Part shown: positions 11,413-22,904 of the stretch, one piece after another
Numbering within the stretch: position 1 is the first letter of the stretch
Layout: the number at the start of each line of letters is the position of its first letter
Assembly (NCBI GenBank): GCA_941918925.1
Contig: OW799234.1
Coordinates: 44,422,412-44,486,411 of the forward strand
DNA from: Phyto melanocephala
Taxonomy: Eukaryota; Arthropoda; Insecta; Diptera; Rhinophoridae
Direction of reading: 5' to 3'
DNA length: 64,000 nt
Translations under genes and position numbers: made by a program
Notes under the pieces: model-generated
What the model was told of the DNA's origin: nothing
Database searches by the model: none
The model's input: only the letters and a program-made list of their open reading frames with translations

Positions 11413-11766
11413 AAAACAAGTAACAGTGCTATATTCGTCCGTGCCGAATCTTATATACCCTTCACAACGTGTAGTCATGCAATAACAATTGTTTGTATCA
11501 CCATTAATCTCATATAAAATACGTACACATGTACACGTTAGAATAAATGTGGCATCGAATCCGAGCTGAGCCAAAAAAATTTTATTTTATTTAATATATT
11601 ATTTATATTTTATTATTTTTTTTATATTTTATTTAAATTTTTTTAAAAAAATTTTTAAAAAATTTTTGTAAATTTTTAAAAAATTTTTTTAAATTTTTAA
11701 AACAAATTTTGTAAATTTTTAAAAAATTTTTGTAAATTTTTTTTTGTTTTTATTTTTTGTAATTTT
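11413..11766 (+). repeat. Mini-me-like family A, left module only
   Basis: Contains the AACAAGTAACAGTGC start, the hairpin (one mutation: CGTCCGTG), TATACCCTTCAC, the CATCGAATCCGAGCTGAG block and the A/T core. It then runs directly into the inverted unit at 11767. The right module is missing. Confidence 0.65.
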
Positions 11767-12538
11767 TATACCCTTCACCTGTGGTGCACAAGGGTATATA
11801 TAGCTTTGTCATTCCGTTTGTAATTTCTACAATTTTCATTTCCGACCCCATAAAGTATATATTTTCTGAGAGCTTATGAATAGAGGAGTCGATTAAGCCC
11901 TGACCGTCTGTCCGTCTGTCCGTCTATCCGTCTGTCCGTCTGCCCGTCTGTCCGTGTGTTGGTTGAAATCAACTTTTAGAAGCAACTATATGTTCCTCAG
12001 ATCTGTATATGGTATCAATCTCTTGGAAATATCCAGGAATGAATCGCTATTGAAATTCAGCACAATCGTCCCATAACTTTCTGAGATATGAGCAAAAAAC
12101 CACGACCACCTCGTTTTTTTTCACAATTACAACAACAACATACATACATACGTACATGTAAAAAACATACCAAACAAAAAAAATTACAAAAAAAAAAAAA
12201 TATTAAAAAAATAATAAAAAAAAACTAAAAAAAAAAAATTTTAAAAAAATTTAAAAAAAAATTTAAAAAAATTTTTTAAAAATTTTTCTAAAAAAATTTT
12301 TTAAAAAAATTTTAAAAAAATATAAAAAAAATAATAAAATATAAATAATATATTAAATAAAATAAAATAAAATTTTTTTGGCTCAGCTGGGATTCGATGC
12401 CACATTTATTCTAACGTGTACGTATGCACGTATTTTATATGGGATGAATGGTGATACAAACAATTGTTATTGCATGACTACACGTTGTGAAGGGTATATA
12501 AGATTCGGCACGGCCGAATATAGCACTGTTACTTGTTT
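11767..12538 (-). repeat. Mini-me-like family A, complete unit, minus orientation
   Basis: Runs from TATACCCTTCACCTGTGG to the hairpin ATTCGGCACGGCCGAAT and CTTGTTTTT. It has an expanded GTCTGTCCGTCTATCC microsatellite (about 11900-11957, the longest in the window) and a poly(A/T) core at 12180-12370. It pairs with 11413-11766 as a large imperfect palindrome. Confidence 0.7.
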
Positions 12539-12554
12539 TTATTATTTTCTTTTT

Positions 12555-12962
12555 ATTTTTAAAATTTTTTTTTTGTAGTTTTTTTTTGGCATGTTTTTTA
12601 CATGTATGTATATATGTATGTTGTTGTTGTAATTGTGAAAAATCACGAGGTGGTCGTGGTTTTTTATTCATATCTCAGAAAGTTATGGGGCGATTGTGCT
12701 GAATTTCAATAGCGATTCATTCCTGGCTATTTCCAAGAGATTGATACTATATACAGATCTGAGGAACATATAGTTGCTTCTCAAAGTTGATTTCAACCAA
12801 CAGACGGACAGACGGTCAGGGCTTAAACGACTCCTCTATTCATAAGCTTTCAGAAAATACTTACATATATACTTTATGGGGTCGGAAATGAAAATTGTAG
12901 AAATTACAAAAGGAATGACAAAGCTATATATACCCTTGTGCACCACAAGTGAAGGGTATAAA
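12555..12962 (+). repeat. Mini-me-like family A, right module
   Basis: Holds GTTGTTGTTGTAATTGTG, GGTGGTCGTGG, a shortened ACGGACAGACGG block, TATACTTTATGGGGTCGG and AAGTGAAGGGTATAAAA. A small TACTTACATATA insertion interrupts the TA block near 12860. Confidence 0.65.
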
Positions 12963-13305
12963 AATATTAGTTATTGCTGGAATTACTGCTTAATTGATAT
13001 TTCACTATTTAAAAGAGTTACTGATCTTAGGGTATTCCCGGATCATCATTTATTGGTAATATCTTTTAACATATTACCTGAATAGAATTTTGTCTCAACA
13101 GTCAACCCAAGAGGTAACCATTAAATTAGCCGAAATAAATTTGTTCTAACGAAATCCTAATCTTTTGGTTTTATTTTATTTATTTCATTTCCGATTGGGG
13201 TTTTGAATTTCTGAGGAAAACAATAAAGTCAACAATACATTTTATTGTAATTGCAAGAGTTTAAATATCGTTACGTATCACATTAGTGCTGACTGCTTGT
13301 GGGTT
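12963..13305. other. No recognisable feature
   Basis: Unique-looking AT-rich DNA between mini-me units. The short frame starting in the preceding repeat is not credible. Confidence 0.4.
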
Positions 13306-13945
13306 TTTATACCATTCACCTGTGGTGTACAAGGGTATATACAGCTTTGTCATTCCGTTTGTAATTTCTACAATTTTCATTTCCGACCCCATAAAGTATA
13401 TATTTTCTGAAAGCTTTTGAATAGAGGAGTCGATTAAGCCCTGACCATCTGTCCGTCTGTCCGTGTGTTGGTTGAAATCAACTTTTAGAAGCAACTATAT
13501 GTTCCTCCGATCTGTTTATGGTATCAATCTCTTGGAAATATCCAGGAATGAATCACTATTGAAATTCAGCACAATCGCCCCATAACTTTCTGAGATATAA
13601 GGAAAAAACCACGACAACTTCGTTTTTTTCACAATTACAAAAACAACCTACATACATACATATTTGTTAAAGTAATCGTATTCCAGCTGAGCCAAAAAAA
13701 ATTTTTTTTTATTTAATATATTATTTATATTTTATTATTTTTTTTTATATTTTTTTTTTTACATTTTTTTAAATTTTTTTTTAATTTTTTTTTAATTTTT
13801 TTTGTAATTTTTTTATTATTATTTTTTTTTGTATTTTTTTTTTTGTATGTTTTTTACATGTACATATGTACGTATTTCATATGAGATGAATGGTGATACA
13901 AACAATTGTTATTGCATGACTACACGTTGTGAAGGGTATATAAGA
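13306..13945 (-). repeat. Mini-me-like family A, minus orientation, 3' end lost
   Basis: Complete from TATACCATTCACCTGTGG through the core to ACGTTGTGAAGGGTATATAAGAT. The hairpin end is then replaced by a new mini-me right module at 13946, which suggests recombination between two copies. Confidence 0.6.
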
Positions 13946-14190
13946 TAGCGATTCATTCCTGGATAATTCCAAAAGACTGATACCATACTCAGATCTGAGG
14001 AACATATAGTTGCTTCTAAAAGTTGATTTTAACCAACACATGGACATACGGTCAGGGCTTAATCGACTCCTCTATTCATAAGCTTTCAGAAAATATATAC
14101 TTTATGGGGTCGGAAATGAAAATTGCAGAAATTACAAACGGAATGGCAAAGCTATATAAACCCTTGTGCACCACAGGTGAAGGGTATAAT
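13946..14190 (+). repeat. Mini-me-like family A, right module fragment
   Basis: Begins abruptly at AGCGATTCATTCCTGG and ends in CACAGGTGAAGGGTATAATAA. The GTCY block is reduced to GGACATACGGTC. Confidence 0.6.
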
Positions 14191-14488
14191 AAATGAAAAT
14201 CCTTGTCTCTTCTGGTTTTACCATTTTCAAACGCTGAAGTGGAGCGTTTATTTAGTTTAATGGGCTTTATAAAAAGCAAATTTAGAACAAAAATGAACAC
14301 ACAATTTTTATGTTTTGTTATACGTATAAGGGAAAGCGTAAAACTAAATAACGTATGCCGCTATAACATCAATATACATATCGGATGATGTTTTGATTAA
14401 AGTTGGTTCATCGGAAAAATACCGAAAAGAATTGGTATGTGAAGAAAATTATATGATTGAACCACATTTACCATCTTACCACATTTGA
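14191..14488 (+). pseudogene. hAT transposase C-terminal dimerisation fragment
   Basis: Translates to a peptide with LPFSNAEVERLFSLM followed by KSKFRTKMNTQ, the signature of the hAT C-terminal dimerisation region. The frame shifts once near 14375 and continues as DDVLIKVGSSEKYRKELVCEE to a TGA at 14486-14488. About 90 codons remain; the RNase-H-like core and zinc finger are absent. No TIR was seen. It is cut on the left by a mini-me repeat. This is a dead remnant of the DUF4371/hAT-C type. Confidence 0.7.
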
Positions 14489-15202
14489 GTAATTGTTGAC
14501 ACTTTTTTTGTGTAAATATAATTTTAATAAAATTGAATTTAATTGAACAAAATATGTACATATATAAATATTGCAAAATTTTAACACTTTTCTTTTTGAA
14601 CTGTAGAACATTTTACCACTTCTTTTCCAAGGTTTTGTACTTTTTCTCTATCATGTTATGGCAACAGTACTCACGCGTCAGTTTACCAACAAAAACCGCT
14701 TTGAGGCTCCTGATAATACTTCAATTTCTGTTCTGATCATGTTTAATTATATTATGCTTAATCTAATAAATCTTATATTTTACTATTGAAAAAAAAAACA
14801 TTAAATTAAGACAATACAATACTCACTTTTCGCATTTTACAATGTTCATCCTATTGGAATTATATGTAATTTTAATTAAAAAACAAGTAAGAGTGCTATA
14901 TTCGACCGTGCCGAATCTTATATACCCTTCACAACGTTTAGTCATGCAAAAACAATTGTTTGTATCACCATTCATCTCATATAAAATACGTATGTACATG
15001 TAAAAAACATACCAAAAAACAAAAGAATTACAAAAAAAAAAAATATATTAAAAATAAAAAAAAAAAAATATAATAAAAAAAACTTTAAAAAAAATTTTAA
15101 AAATTTTTTGAAAAAATAAAAAAAAAATATAAAAAAAATAAAATATAAATAATATCTTAAATAAAATAAAATTTTTTGGCTCAGCTGGAATTCAATGCCA
15201 CG

Positions 15203-16507
15203 CAGCGTTACCACTTAAAAATTATCTATTCGACCAAATTTGCCTACAAACTCGACTAAAATCCATTTAAACCGACCAATTTTTTTAAATATTAATTAAC
15301 AAATATATGCATACTAAGTACCTATGTATTTTTTAAATAAAATTTGAAGTTTTAAAACTTCAAAACCACAAAAATTTCTTATATGAATGTACAGGATTAA
15401 AATTTTTATGTTTTCGTTTTGTTACGTTATGAATACACACAACACATACACAGCCAATGCTAGAAAACAACTACAAAATTCCTTTTGTTTTTATACCCTT
15501 CACCTGTGGTGCACAAGGGTATATATAGCTTCGTCATTCCGTTTGTAATTTCTACAATTTTAATTTCCGACCCCATAAAGTATATATTTTCTGAAAGATC
15601 ATAAATAGAGGAGTCGATTAACCCTGACCGTCTGTCCGTGTGTTGGTTGAAATCAACTTTTAGAAGCAACTATATGATCTGTGTATGGTATCAATCTCTT
15701 GGAAATATCCGGGAATGAATCGCTATTAAAATTCAGCACAATTGCCCTATAACTTTTTGAGATATGAGCAAAAAACCACGCCCACCTCATTTGTTGCACA
15801 ATTACAACAACAACAAATATACACTGGTTAGAATAAACGTGGCATCGAATCCCAGCTGAGCCAAAAAATTTTTAATTATTTTTTTTTATTTTATACATAA
15901 TTAAATTTTTATTTCTTTTATATATATTTTTTTTTTAGTTTTTTTAAAAAAAATTTTTTTTATTTTTTTTTGTAATTTTTGTTATTGTTTTTAATATATT
16001 TTTTTTATTTTTTATTTTTGTAATTTTTTTTTTAGAAACATACGTAAACTCAATTATAATTTTACAATGGTATGTTTTTTATATGTATGTTTTTTACATG
16101 TATGTACGTATTTTATATGAGATGAATGGTGTTACAAACAATTGTTATTGCATGACTACACGTTGTGAAGGGTATATAAGATTCGGCACGGCCGAATATA
16201 GCACTGTTACTTGTTCTTGCTGTTATGCATTTTTTGTAGAAGTAGCACCACCGTACAAATGGGCTCATCGTATTTTTTATAGTCTTTTACACACGTTTGA
16301 CATTTGCTTTTGATTGTTTTTCGTTGCTGAGAAGAAAATAGTACTGCAAAAAAGTAAAAAATTTAATAGCGACCAGTATTTCAAATGGCTTAAAATGAAT
16401 ATGGTACATTTTCTTAAACAGACCAAAATAACGTTTAGCCGACCATCCGACCAAGACCATTAATGTCTGACTATTTTGGTCGGAAAAGACCAATAGTGGC
16501 AACGCTG
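15203..16507. mobile_element. Non-autonomous hAT element (copy 1)
   Basis: Starts CAGCGTTACCACT and ends AGTGGCAACGCTG, the CAG-type imperfect TIR of hAT elements. It is flanked by a perfect 8-bp target duplication ATGCCACG (15195-15202 and 16508-16515), the size expected for hAT. Subterminal GACCAA/TTGGTC motifs cluster near both ends (15230-15280, 16420-16495) and may be transposase-binding sites. No transposase frame remains. A complete minus-strand mini-me unit sits inside it. Confidence 0.85.
15491..16216 (-). repeat. Mini-me-like unit nested inside the hAT (copy 1)
   Basis: Runs from ATACCCTTCACCTGTGG to the hairpin and ACTGTTACTTGTT. It has a short CGTCTGTCCGTG block and the CATCGAATCCCAGCTGAGCC motif (15843-15862). 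It is intact at both ends and so inserted after the hAT, which itself inserted into an older mini-me unit. The second copy is 18193-18918. Confidence 0.75.
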
Positions 16508-16960
16508 ATGCCACGTTTTCTTTAACCAGTATGTATGTAGGTTGTTGTTGTAATTGTGAAAAAAACGAGATGGTCGTGGTTTTTTGCTCATATCTCAGAA
16601 ATTTATGGGGCGATTGTGCTGAAGTTCAAAAGCGATTCATTCCTGGATATTTCCAAGAGATTGATACCATATAGAGATCTGAGGAACATGTAGTTGCTTC
16701 TAAAAGTTGATTTCAACCAACACACGAACAGACGGACAGACGGTTAGGGCTTAATCGACTCCTCTATTTATAAGCTTTCGGAAAATATATCGGAAATGAA
16801 ATTTGCAGAAATTACAAACGGAATGACAAAGCTATATATACTGTTGTGAACCGCAGGTGAAGGGTATAATTATAAATTGAGTTTACGTATGTATGTTTAA
16901 AGAAATAAATAAATAAATAAAAGATTAAAAAGATTAAAAAAATAACAATAAAAATATAAA

Positions 16961-17385
16961 TCTATATATATAAAAATCAATGTGTGTTTGTATGTTTATA
17001 TGTTTGTATGTTTATATGTTTGTATGTTTGTTTGTGCTTTATAGACGGTTAAACGGCTGGACCGATTTCCTTGAAATTTTCACAGAATCTTTCTGCATGT
17101 CTGGAAGGAACTATAGGCTATACTTTGGTTTGAAATTGTAATTGAAAGTTAATGCAGCTAGAGTCTTTAAATTAAGTACGGTAAACTTTGACATCCACAC
17201 GAACATTTGGGTAAAAAATGGGCGTACTTGCAATAGTAGGCGTGGTCACATAATTTAAATACTAAAATTCGTATATTTGGAAAACGATATCGATTAGAGT
17301 AGTAAAATTTTGCAAGATCAACTTTGACATCCAAATGAACATTTAAGCAAGAAATGGGTGCATTATCAATAGTGGGCGTGGCACC
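16961..17385 (+). mobile_element. INE-1/DINE-1-like Helitron, truncated by the duplication junction
   Basis: Begins TCTATATATATAAAA and is followed by GTTTGTATGTTTATATG microsatellite-like sequence and GGCTGGACCGATTTCC. It is identical to the start of the complete copy at 19663, and is lost after 17385 at the duplication junction. Confidence 0.8.
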
Positions 17386-17904
17386 TACCAACAAAAACCG
17401 CTTTGAGGCTCCTGATAATACTTCAATTTCTGTTCTGATCATGTTTAATTATATTATGCTTAATCTAATAAATCTTATATTTTACTATTGAAAAAAAAAA
17501 CATTAAATTAAGACAATACAATACTCACTTTTCGCATTTTACAATGTTCATCCTATTGGAATTATATGTAATTTTAATTAAAAAACAAGTAAGAGTGCTA
17601 TATTCGACCGTGCCGAATCTTATATACCCTTCACAACGTTTAGTCATGCAAAAACAATTGTTTGTATCACCATTCATCTCATATAAAATACGTATGTACA
17701 TGTAAAAAACATACCAAAAAACAAAAGAATTACAAAAAAAAAAAATATATTAAAAATAAAAAAAAAAAAATATAATAAAAAAAACTTTAAAAAAAATTTT
17801 AAAAATTTTTTGAAAAAATAAAAAAAAAATATAAAAAAAATAAAATATAAATAATATCTTAAATAAAATAAAATTTTTTGGCTCAGCTGGAATTCAATGC
17901 CACG

Positions 17905-19209
17905 CAGCGTTACCACTTAAAAATTATCTATTCGACCAAATTTGCCTACAAACTCGACTAAAATCCATTTAAACCGACCAATTTTTTTAAATATTAATTA
18001 ACAAATATATGCATACTAAGTACCTATGTATTTTTTAAATAAAATTTGAAGTTTTAAAACTTCAAAACCACAAAAATTTCTTATATGAATGTACAGGATT
18101 AAAATTTTTATGTTTTCGTTTTGTTACGTTATGAATACACACAACACATACACAGCCAATGCTAGAAAACAACTACAAAATTCCTTTTGTTTTTATACCC
18201 TTCACCTGTGGTGCACAAGGGTATATATAGCTTCGTCATTCCGTTTGTAATTTCTACAATTTTAATTTCCGACCCCATAAAGTATATATTTTCTGAAAGA
18301 TCATAAATAGAGGAGTCGATTAACCCTGACCGTCTGTCCGTGTGTTGGTTGAAATCAACTTTTAGAAGCAACTATATGATCTGTGTATGGTATCAATCTC
18401 TTGGAAATATCCGGGAATGAATCGCTATTAAAATTCAGCACAATTGCCCTATAACTTTTTGAGATATGAGCAAAAAACCACGCCCACCTCATTTGTTGCA
18501 CAATTACAACAACAACAAATATACACTGGTTAGAATAAACGTGGCATCGAATCCCAGCTGAGCCAAAAAATTTTTAATTATTTTTTTTTATTTTATACAT
18601 AATTAAATTTTTATTTCTTTTATATATATTTTTTTTTTAGTTTTTTTAAAAAAAATTTTTTTTATTTTTTTTTGTAATTTTTGTTATTGTTTTTAATATA
18701 TTTTTTTTATTTTTTATTTTTGTAATTTTTTTTTTAGAAACATACGTAAACTCAATTATAATTTTACAATGGTATGTTTTTTATATGTATGTTTTTTACA
18801 TGTATGTACGTATTTTATATGAGATGAATGGTGTTACAAACAATTGTTATTGCATGACTACACGTTGTGAAGGGTATATAAGATTCGGCACGGCCGAATA
18901 TAGCACTGTTACTTGTTCTTGCTGTTATGCATTTTTTGTAGAAGTAGCACCACCGTACAAATGGGCTCATCGTATTTTTTATAGTCTTTTACACACGTTT
19001 GACATTTGCTTTTGATTGTTTTTCGTTGCTGAGAAGAAAATAGTACTGCAAAAAAGTAAAAAATTTAATAGCGACCAGTATTTCAAATGGCTTAAAATGA
19101 ATATGGTACATTTTCTTAAACAGACCAAAATAACGTTTAGCCGACCATCCGACCAAGACCATTAATGTCTGACTATTTTGGTCGGAAAAGACCAATAGTG
19201 GCAACGCTG
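17905..19209. mobile_element. Non-autonomous hAT element (copy 2 of the duplication)
   Basis: Same element as 15203-16507 displaced by 2,702 bp, with the same ATGCCACG target duplication (17897-17904, 19210-19217) and the same nested mini-me unit. It arose by segmental duplication and not by a second insertion. Confidence 0.85.
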
Positions 19210-19662
19210 ATGCCACGTTTTCTTTAACCAGTATGTATGTAGGTTGTTGTTGTAATTGTGAAAAAAACGAGATGGTCGTGGTTTTTTGCTCATATCTCAG
19301 AAATTTATGGGGCGATTGTGCTGAAGTTCAAAAGCGATTCATTCCTGGATATTTCCAAGAGATTGATACCATATAGAGATCTGAGGAACATGTAGTTGCT
19401 TCTAAAAGTTGATTTCAACCAACACACGAACAGACGGACAGACGGTTAGGGCTTAATCGACTCCTCTATTTATAAGCTTTCGGAAAATATATCGGAAATG
19501 AAATTTGCAGAAATTACAAACGGAATGACAAAGCTATATATACTGTTGTGAACCGCAGGTGAAGGGTATAATTATAAATTGAGTTTACGTATGTATGTTT
19601 AAAGAAATAAATAAATAAATAAAAGATTAAAAAGATTAAAAAAATAACAATAAAAATATAAA

Positions 19663-20428
19663 TCTATATATATAAAAATCAATGTGTGTTTGTATGTTTA
19701 TATGTTTGTATGTTTATATGTTTGTATGTTTGTTTGTGCTTTATAGACGGTTAAACGGCTGGACCGATTTCCTTGAAATTTTCACAGAATCTTTCTGCAT
19801 GTCTGGAAGGAACTATAGGCTATACTTTGGTTTGAAATTGTAATTGAAAGTTAATGCAGCTAGAGTCTTTAAATTAAGTACGGTAAACTTTGACATCCAC
19901 ACGAACATTTGGGTAAAAAATGGGCGTACTTGCAATAGTAGGCGTGGTCACATAATTTAAATACTAAAATTCGTATATTTGGAAAACGATATCGATTAGA
20001 GTAGTAAAATTTTGCAAGATCAACTTTGACATCCAAATGAACATTTAAGCAAGAAATGGGTGCATTATCAATAGTGGGCGTGGCACCTACCATATGAATT
20101 AAATACTAAAATTCGTATATCTGGAAAACGATATCGATTAGAGTAGTAAAATTTTGCAAGATCAACTTTGACATCCAAATGAAGATTTAGGCAAGAAATG
20201 GGTGCATTAACAATAGTGGGCGTGCACCTACCACATGAATTAAATACTAAAATTCGTATATCTGGAAAACGATATCGATTAGAGTACTAAAATTTTGCAA
20301 AAGCAACTTTGATATTCAAATAAACATTTATGAAAAAAATGGGTGCATTAACAATAGTGGGCGTGGCACCTGCCATATGAATTAAATACTAAAATTTGGG
20401 GTGGCGAAGCACAACGGGTATTAGCTAG
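19663..20428 (+). mobile_element. INE-1/DINE-1-like Helitron, complete
   Basis: Starts TC (TCTATATATATAAAA) and ends CTAG at 20425-20428, inserted between A and T, as Helitrons do. There is no TIR or target duplication. The centre has about three and a half tandem copies of a 142-bp repeat (markers TCGTATAT at 19971, 20113, 20254), each with GGAAAACGATATCGATTAGAG and GTGGGCGTGGCACC. Non-autonomous, with no Rep/helicase. Confidence 0.85.
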
Positions 20429-20454
20429 TAATATATAAAATAAAAACTCCACCG

Positions 20455-22518
20455 CACAGAGGAGTATTTGACCTGAAAAGCTGGCCAAAAAGTCAAAATT
20501 GGATTTTAAAAAATGTTAAAAACTAAGTACGCAGCTCGACAAACAACAATATTTTACATTATATTGTAAATTTTTAAGACTTTTAGTTGCGATTTGTAGC
20601 TCTGAGACCCTGCTAAAGTCAGGAAAGTGAAGAAAATTATATGAGATTTTAATGTTTTTTTCGGCTTCTGGATGTTTATATGATATTTTTTTTGCGGCCA
20701 AACGAATAAAGGTTTAACAAAATTTTTTTTTTCGCTGAAAGGCTTGATCAAAAGTTATTTAAAAAAGAAAAAAAATTTTAAATATGTAGAATATTCATGT
20801 TAAAACAAATCGTTTAAAAGCTAAAAACAAAAAAAAATAATACACTTTTTTTTGCAAAAAAAGAAAAACAAGAGGTTTTTAAAAGTGAGGTTAGCATTTC
20901 TACGAATTATGTTTGATACCACAATAAAATCTGGAATCTCTAATTTTAGAAACAAAAAAAAAAGTGTGCGCCATTATTTTTGACGATTTTTTTAAATTTT
21001 CACATTTCTTCTATTTTTGCTCATCAGGCACTTTTTCTTATACATTTATATCGTCATTAACTTTTAAGTATTTTGAATTATTGATTTCAACTGTTATTCA
21101 CATCACTTTTACCACTTCATGTACATAAAAATTTATGGGCACGCAGGTTCAGGCTACCATCCAATTAACGCATAAGAGCTTGCGCTTAAAAATACTTATA
21201 AAGGGTTATTGCACACAATCTTTATCAAAACCGTTTTGTATCTTCTAGAGTCAACATGGAACAAGTTTACACAAGATTACAGCTATTCCAAATAGTAATA
21301 AAATCTAATGCTGGAACCATTGACGAGAAATTGAATTTTTTGGTCAGAAAATTGAGCGAAATTTCAAAATGTCAAGGGGGTGGTGACATATTAGCACTGA
21401 AGCAGTGTTTAAAAAATTTCAAAAATTGTTTTAAAAGATATTGGCTTTTGGCACAACGAAAAGGGGACCGCTTTTTAAGCACAAACGCTAAATGGCTGAA
21501 AGGAACTGTAACAATACCAGTATTTGGCAGTTAGTCTTCAGGGCGACCACAAAAAGAATTTTATGAAGCTAGTGAAAGAACAAAGCGGAGAAAAACGGAA
21601 GAAGTTCGTCACCAATTAACAACAGAGAAGATCACATTTGCTGCATCCATGAGTCAAAGAGCAGCGGGACATAATGATGCGGCTAAATTAATAATGGATA
21701 TAACGAGATCCCCAAGAAAATCAAGAATTCGCAAGTTACATTAACAACTTCTGAAGTCAACACTGTGAATAAACTTTCAGCGGAAGGATCTTTAGCACTC
21801 TTTGTAAATGCAGAGCCCACCAAAAAGCAATATGAAATTTTATACAATGCTAATAAAAATGTGTATCCATGTTATTCATTACTAAAAAATGCAAAAAAAA
21901 AAAATGTTATCCATGAAGATGCCATAACCGTTACTGAACCATTAGCGGAAGTGAAGCTCCAAGCTCTTCTCGACCACATAGCAACACGTTTATGTATATA
22001 CCTTGAAGAGGTTTTGCAGCAGTTTAAACCTTTAAAATCAACATTTGTTAATTGAGTCTTTTATTCCTTAGAAATGTGACTTTTAAAAAATCTTAAAAAT
22101 TTAAACTTTTTGATTCTTCAATTTTTTTATTGCATTTTGAAAACAAAAAATTTGACAAATTTTGCAGGAAAATTTGTTTTTTTCGCCATTAAATTTTTAA
22201 TAACTCCGAAATAGTAGTAGATAGAAAAGAAATGTGTTATGTTAGTTTAAGGAGAATTTTCCGGTGCATCTTTTAATCCTCCTGTTATTAAAATCGGAGA
22301 ACCCGTTTTCAAATTATTACAAAATATTTTAGGCAACCCAACGATTTAGGGGGTGAAATATGCCACGCCTTTAAAAGGAAATCCTTACGTACTAGAGAAA
22401 AACGGAAAACAGATTTGAATTAAGGGCATGAAAGTTCATATTATATATATTCAACTTTTAATTTAAAAAACACGTTTAATAATTTTGGCCAGCTTTTCAG
22501 GCCAAATACTCCTCTGTG
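20455..22518 (+). mobile_element. Transib-type (RAG1-related) DNA transposon, internally deleted
   Basis: The TIRs match at 35 of 36 positions and begin CACAGAGGAGTATTTG (20455) with CAAATACTCCTCTGTG at the other end (22518). The element is flanked by a perfect 5-bp GC-rich target duplication CACCG (20450-20454, 22519-22523). Five-base duplications and ends beginning CAC are the hallmarks of Transib and of RAG signal ends. The first seven bases CACAGAG resemble the RSS heptamer CACAGTG. The encoded protein remnant supports the call. The DDE core is missing, so it cannot move itself. Confidence 0.85.
21256..22055 (+). pseudogene. Transib-like transposase, N-terminal part, broken
   Basis: The ATG at 21256 opens a frame (MEQVYTRLQLFQIV...) ended by TAG at 21532-21534. 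The same frame continues with SGRPQKEFYEASERTKRRKTEE to a TAA near 21742, then shifts to the frame at 21765-22055. That frame has LSAEGSLALFVNAEPTKKQY, NVYPCYSLLKNAKK and EVKLQALLDHIATRL. The order (basic linker with GRP, then a K-Y-YPCY-K block, then an E-K-L-Q-LLDH block) fits the N-terminal half of Transib-related transposases of invertebrates. About 250 codons remain; the catalytic Asp/Asp/Glu region is deleted. The family call rests partly on recall and on the TIR/TSD evidence. Confidence 0.7.
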
Positions 22519-22564
22519 CACCGGTTCACTTCAACCTGCATACCACGCTTGTATGTATAAATGT

Positions 22565-22902
22565 GTTGTATGTATGTATGTGTTGTATGTTGTTGTTGTG
22601 AAAAAAACGAGGTGGTTTTTTGCTCATATATATCTCAGTTGTTTATGTACCGATGTTTCTGATTTTCAATACCGACCTGATCCCAAATATTTTTAATATT
22701 TTAATACCTCACACGGGTCCAGGCGATGTTGGGGGCTTCAAAAAGTTCAACATACACACAGACAGACTGACAAAGCTCACCTATTCATAAGCCTTCAGAA
22801 AAATATACTTTATGGGATCGGAAATGAAAATTATAGAAGTTTCACACGGAATGACAAACCTATATACATACATATACCCTTTTTCACGGCTTGAAGGGTA
22901 TA
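22565..22902 (+). repeat. Mini-me-like subfamily A-prime, right module
   Basis: Runs from GTATGTTGTTGTTGTG to GGCTTGAAGGGTATAATAA. It carries GGGTCCAGGCGATG (the A-prime marker), a weak GACAGACTGACAAAG block, and a TACATACA insertion near 22865. Confidence 0.65.
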
Positions 22903-22904
22903 AT

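Larger units (their letters stand above)
14882..16870 (+). repeat. Mini-me-like family A unit split by a hAT (copy 1)
   Basis: The left module (14882-15202: AACAAGTAAGAGTGC, hairpin, TATACCCTTCAC, core, GGCTCAGCTGGAATTCAATGCC) and the right module (16508-16870: ATGCCACG, GTTGTTGTAATTG, ACGGACAGACGG, GTGAAGGGTATA) form one element in the same orientation. They are interrupted by the hAT at 15203-16507. The TATACTTTATGGGG segment is deleted near 16785. The second copy of the duplication is 17584-19572. Confidence 0.75.
14684..20087 (+). repeat. 2,702-bp direct tandem duplication (two units)
   Basis: Unit 1 is 14684-17385 and unit 2 is 17386-20087. All landmarks recur at exactly +2,702 bp, and I found no difference between the units on reading. 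The junctions share TACCA: GTTTACCAAC at the left edge, CACCTACCAAC at the middle junction and CACCTACCATAT at the right edge. That is a 5-bp microhomology. The right breakpoint lies in a Helitron, so the unit 1 Helitron is truncated. Either a very recent microhomology-mediated duplication or an assembly artefact. Confidence 0.9.

Noticed and set aside
14972..15214. Phe-rich 80-residue frame repeated at 17674
   Set aside because: Comes from the poly(A/T) core of a mini-me unit; repetition reflects the segmental duplication.
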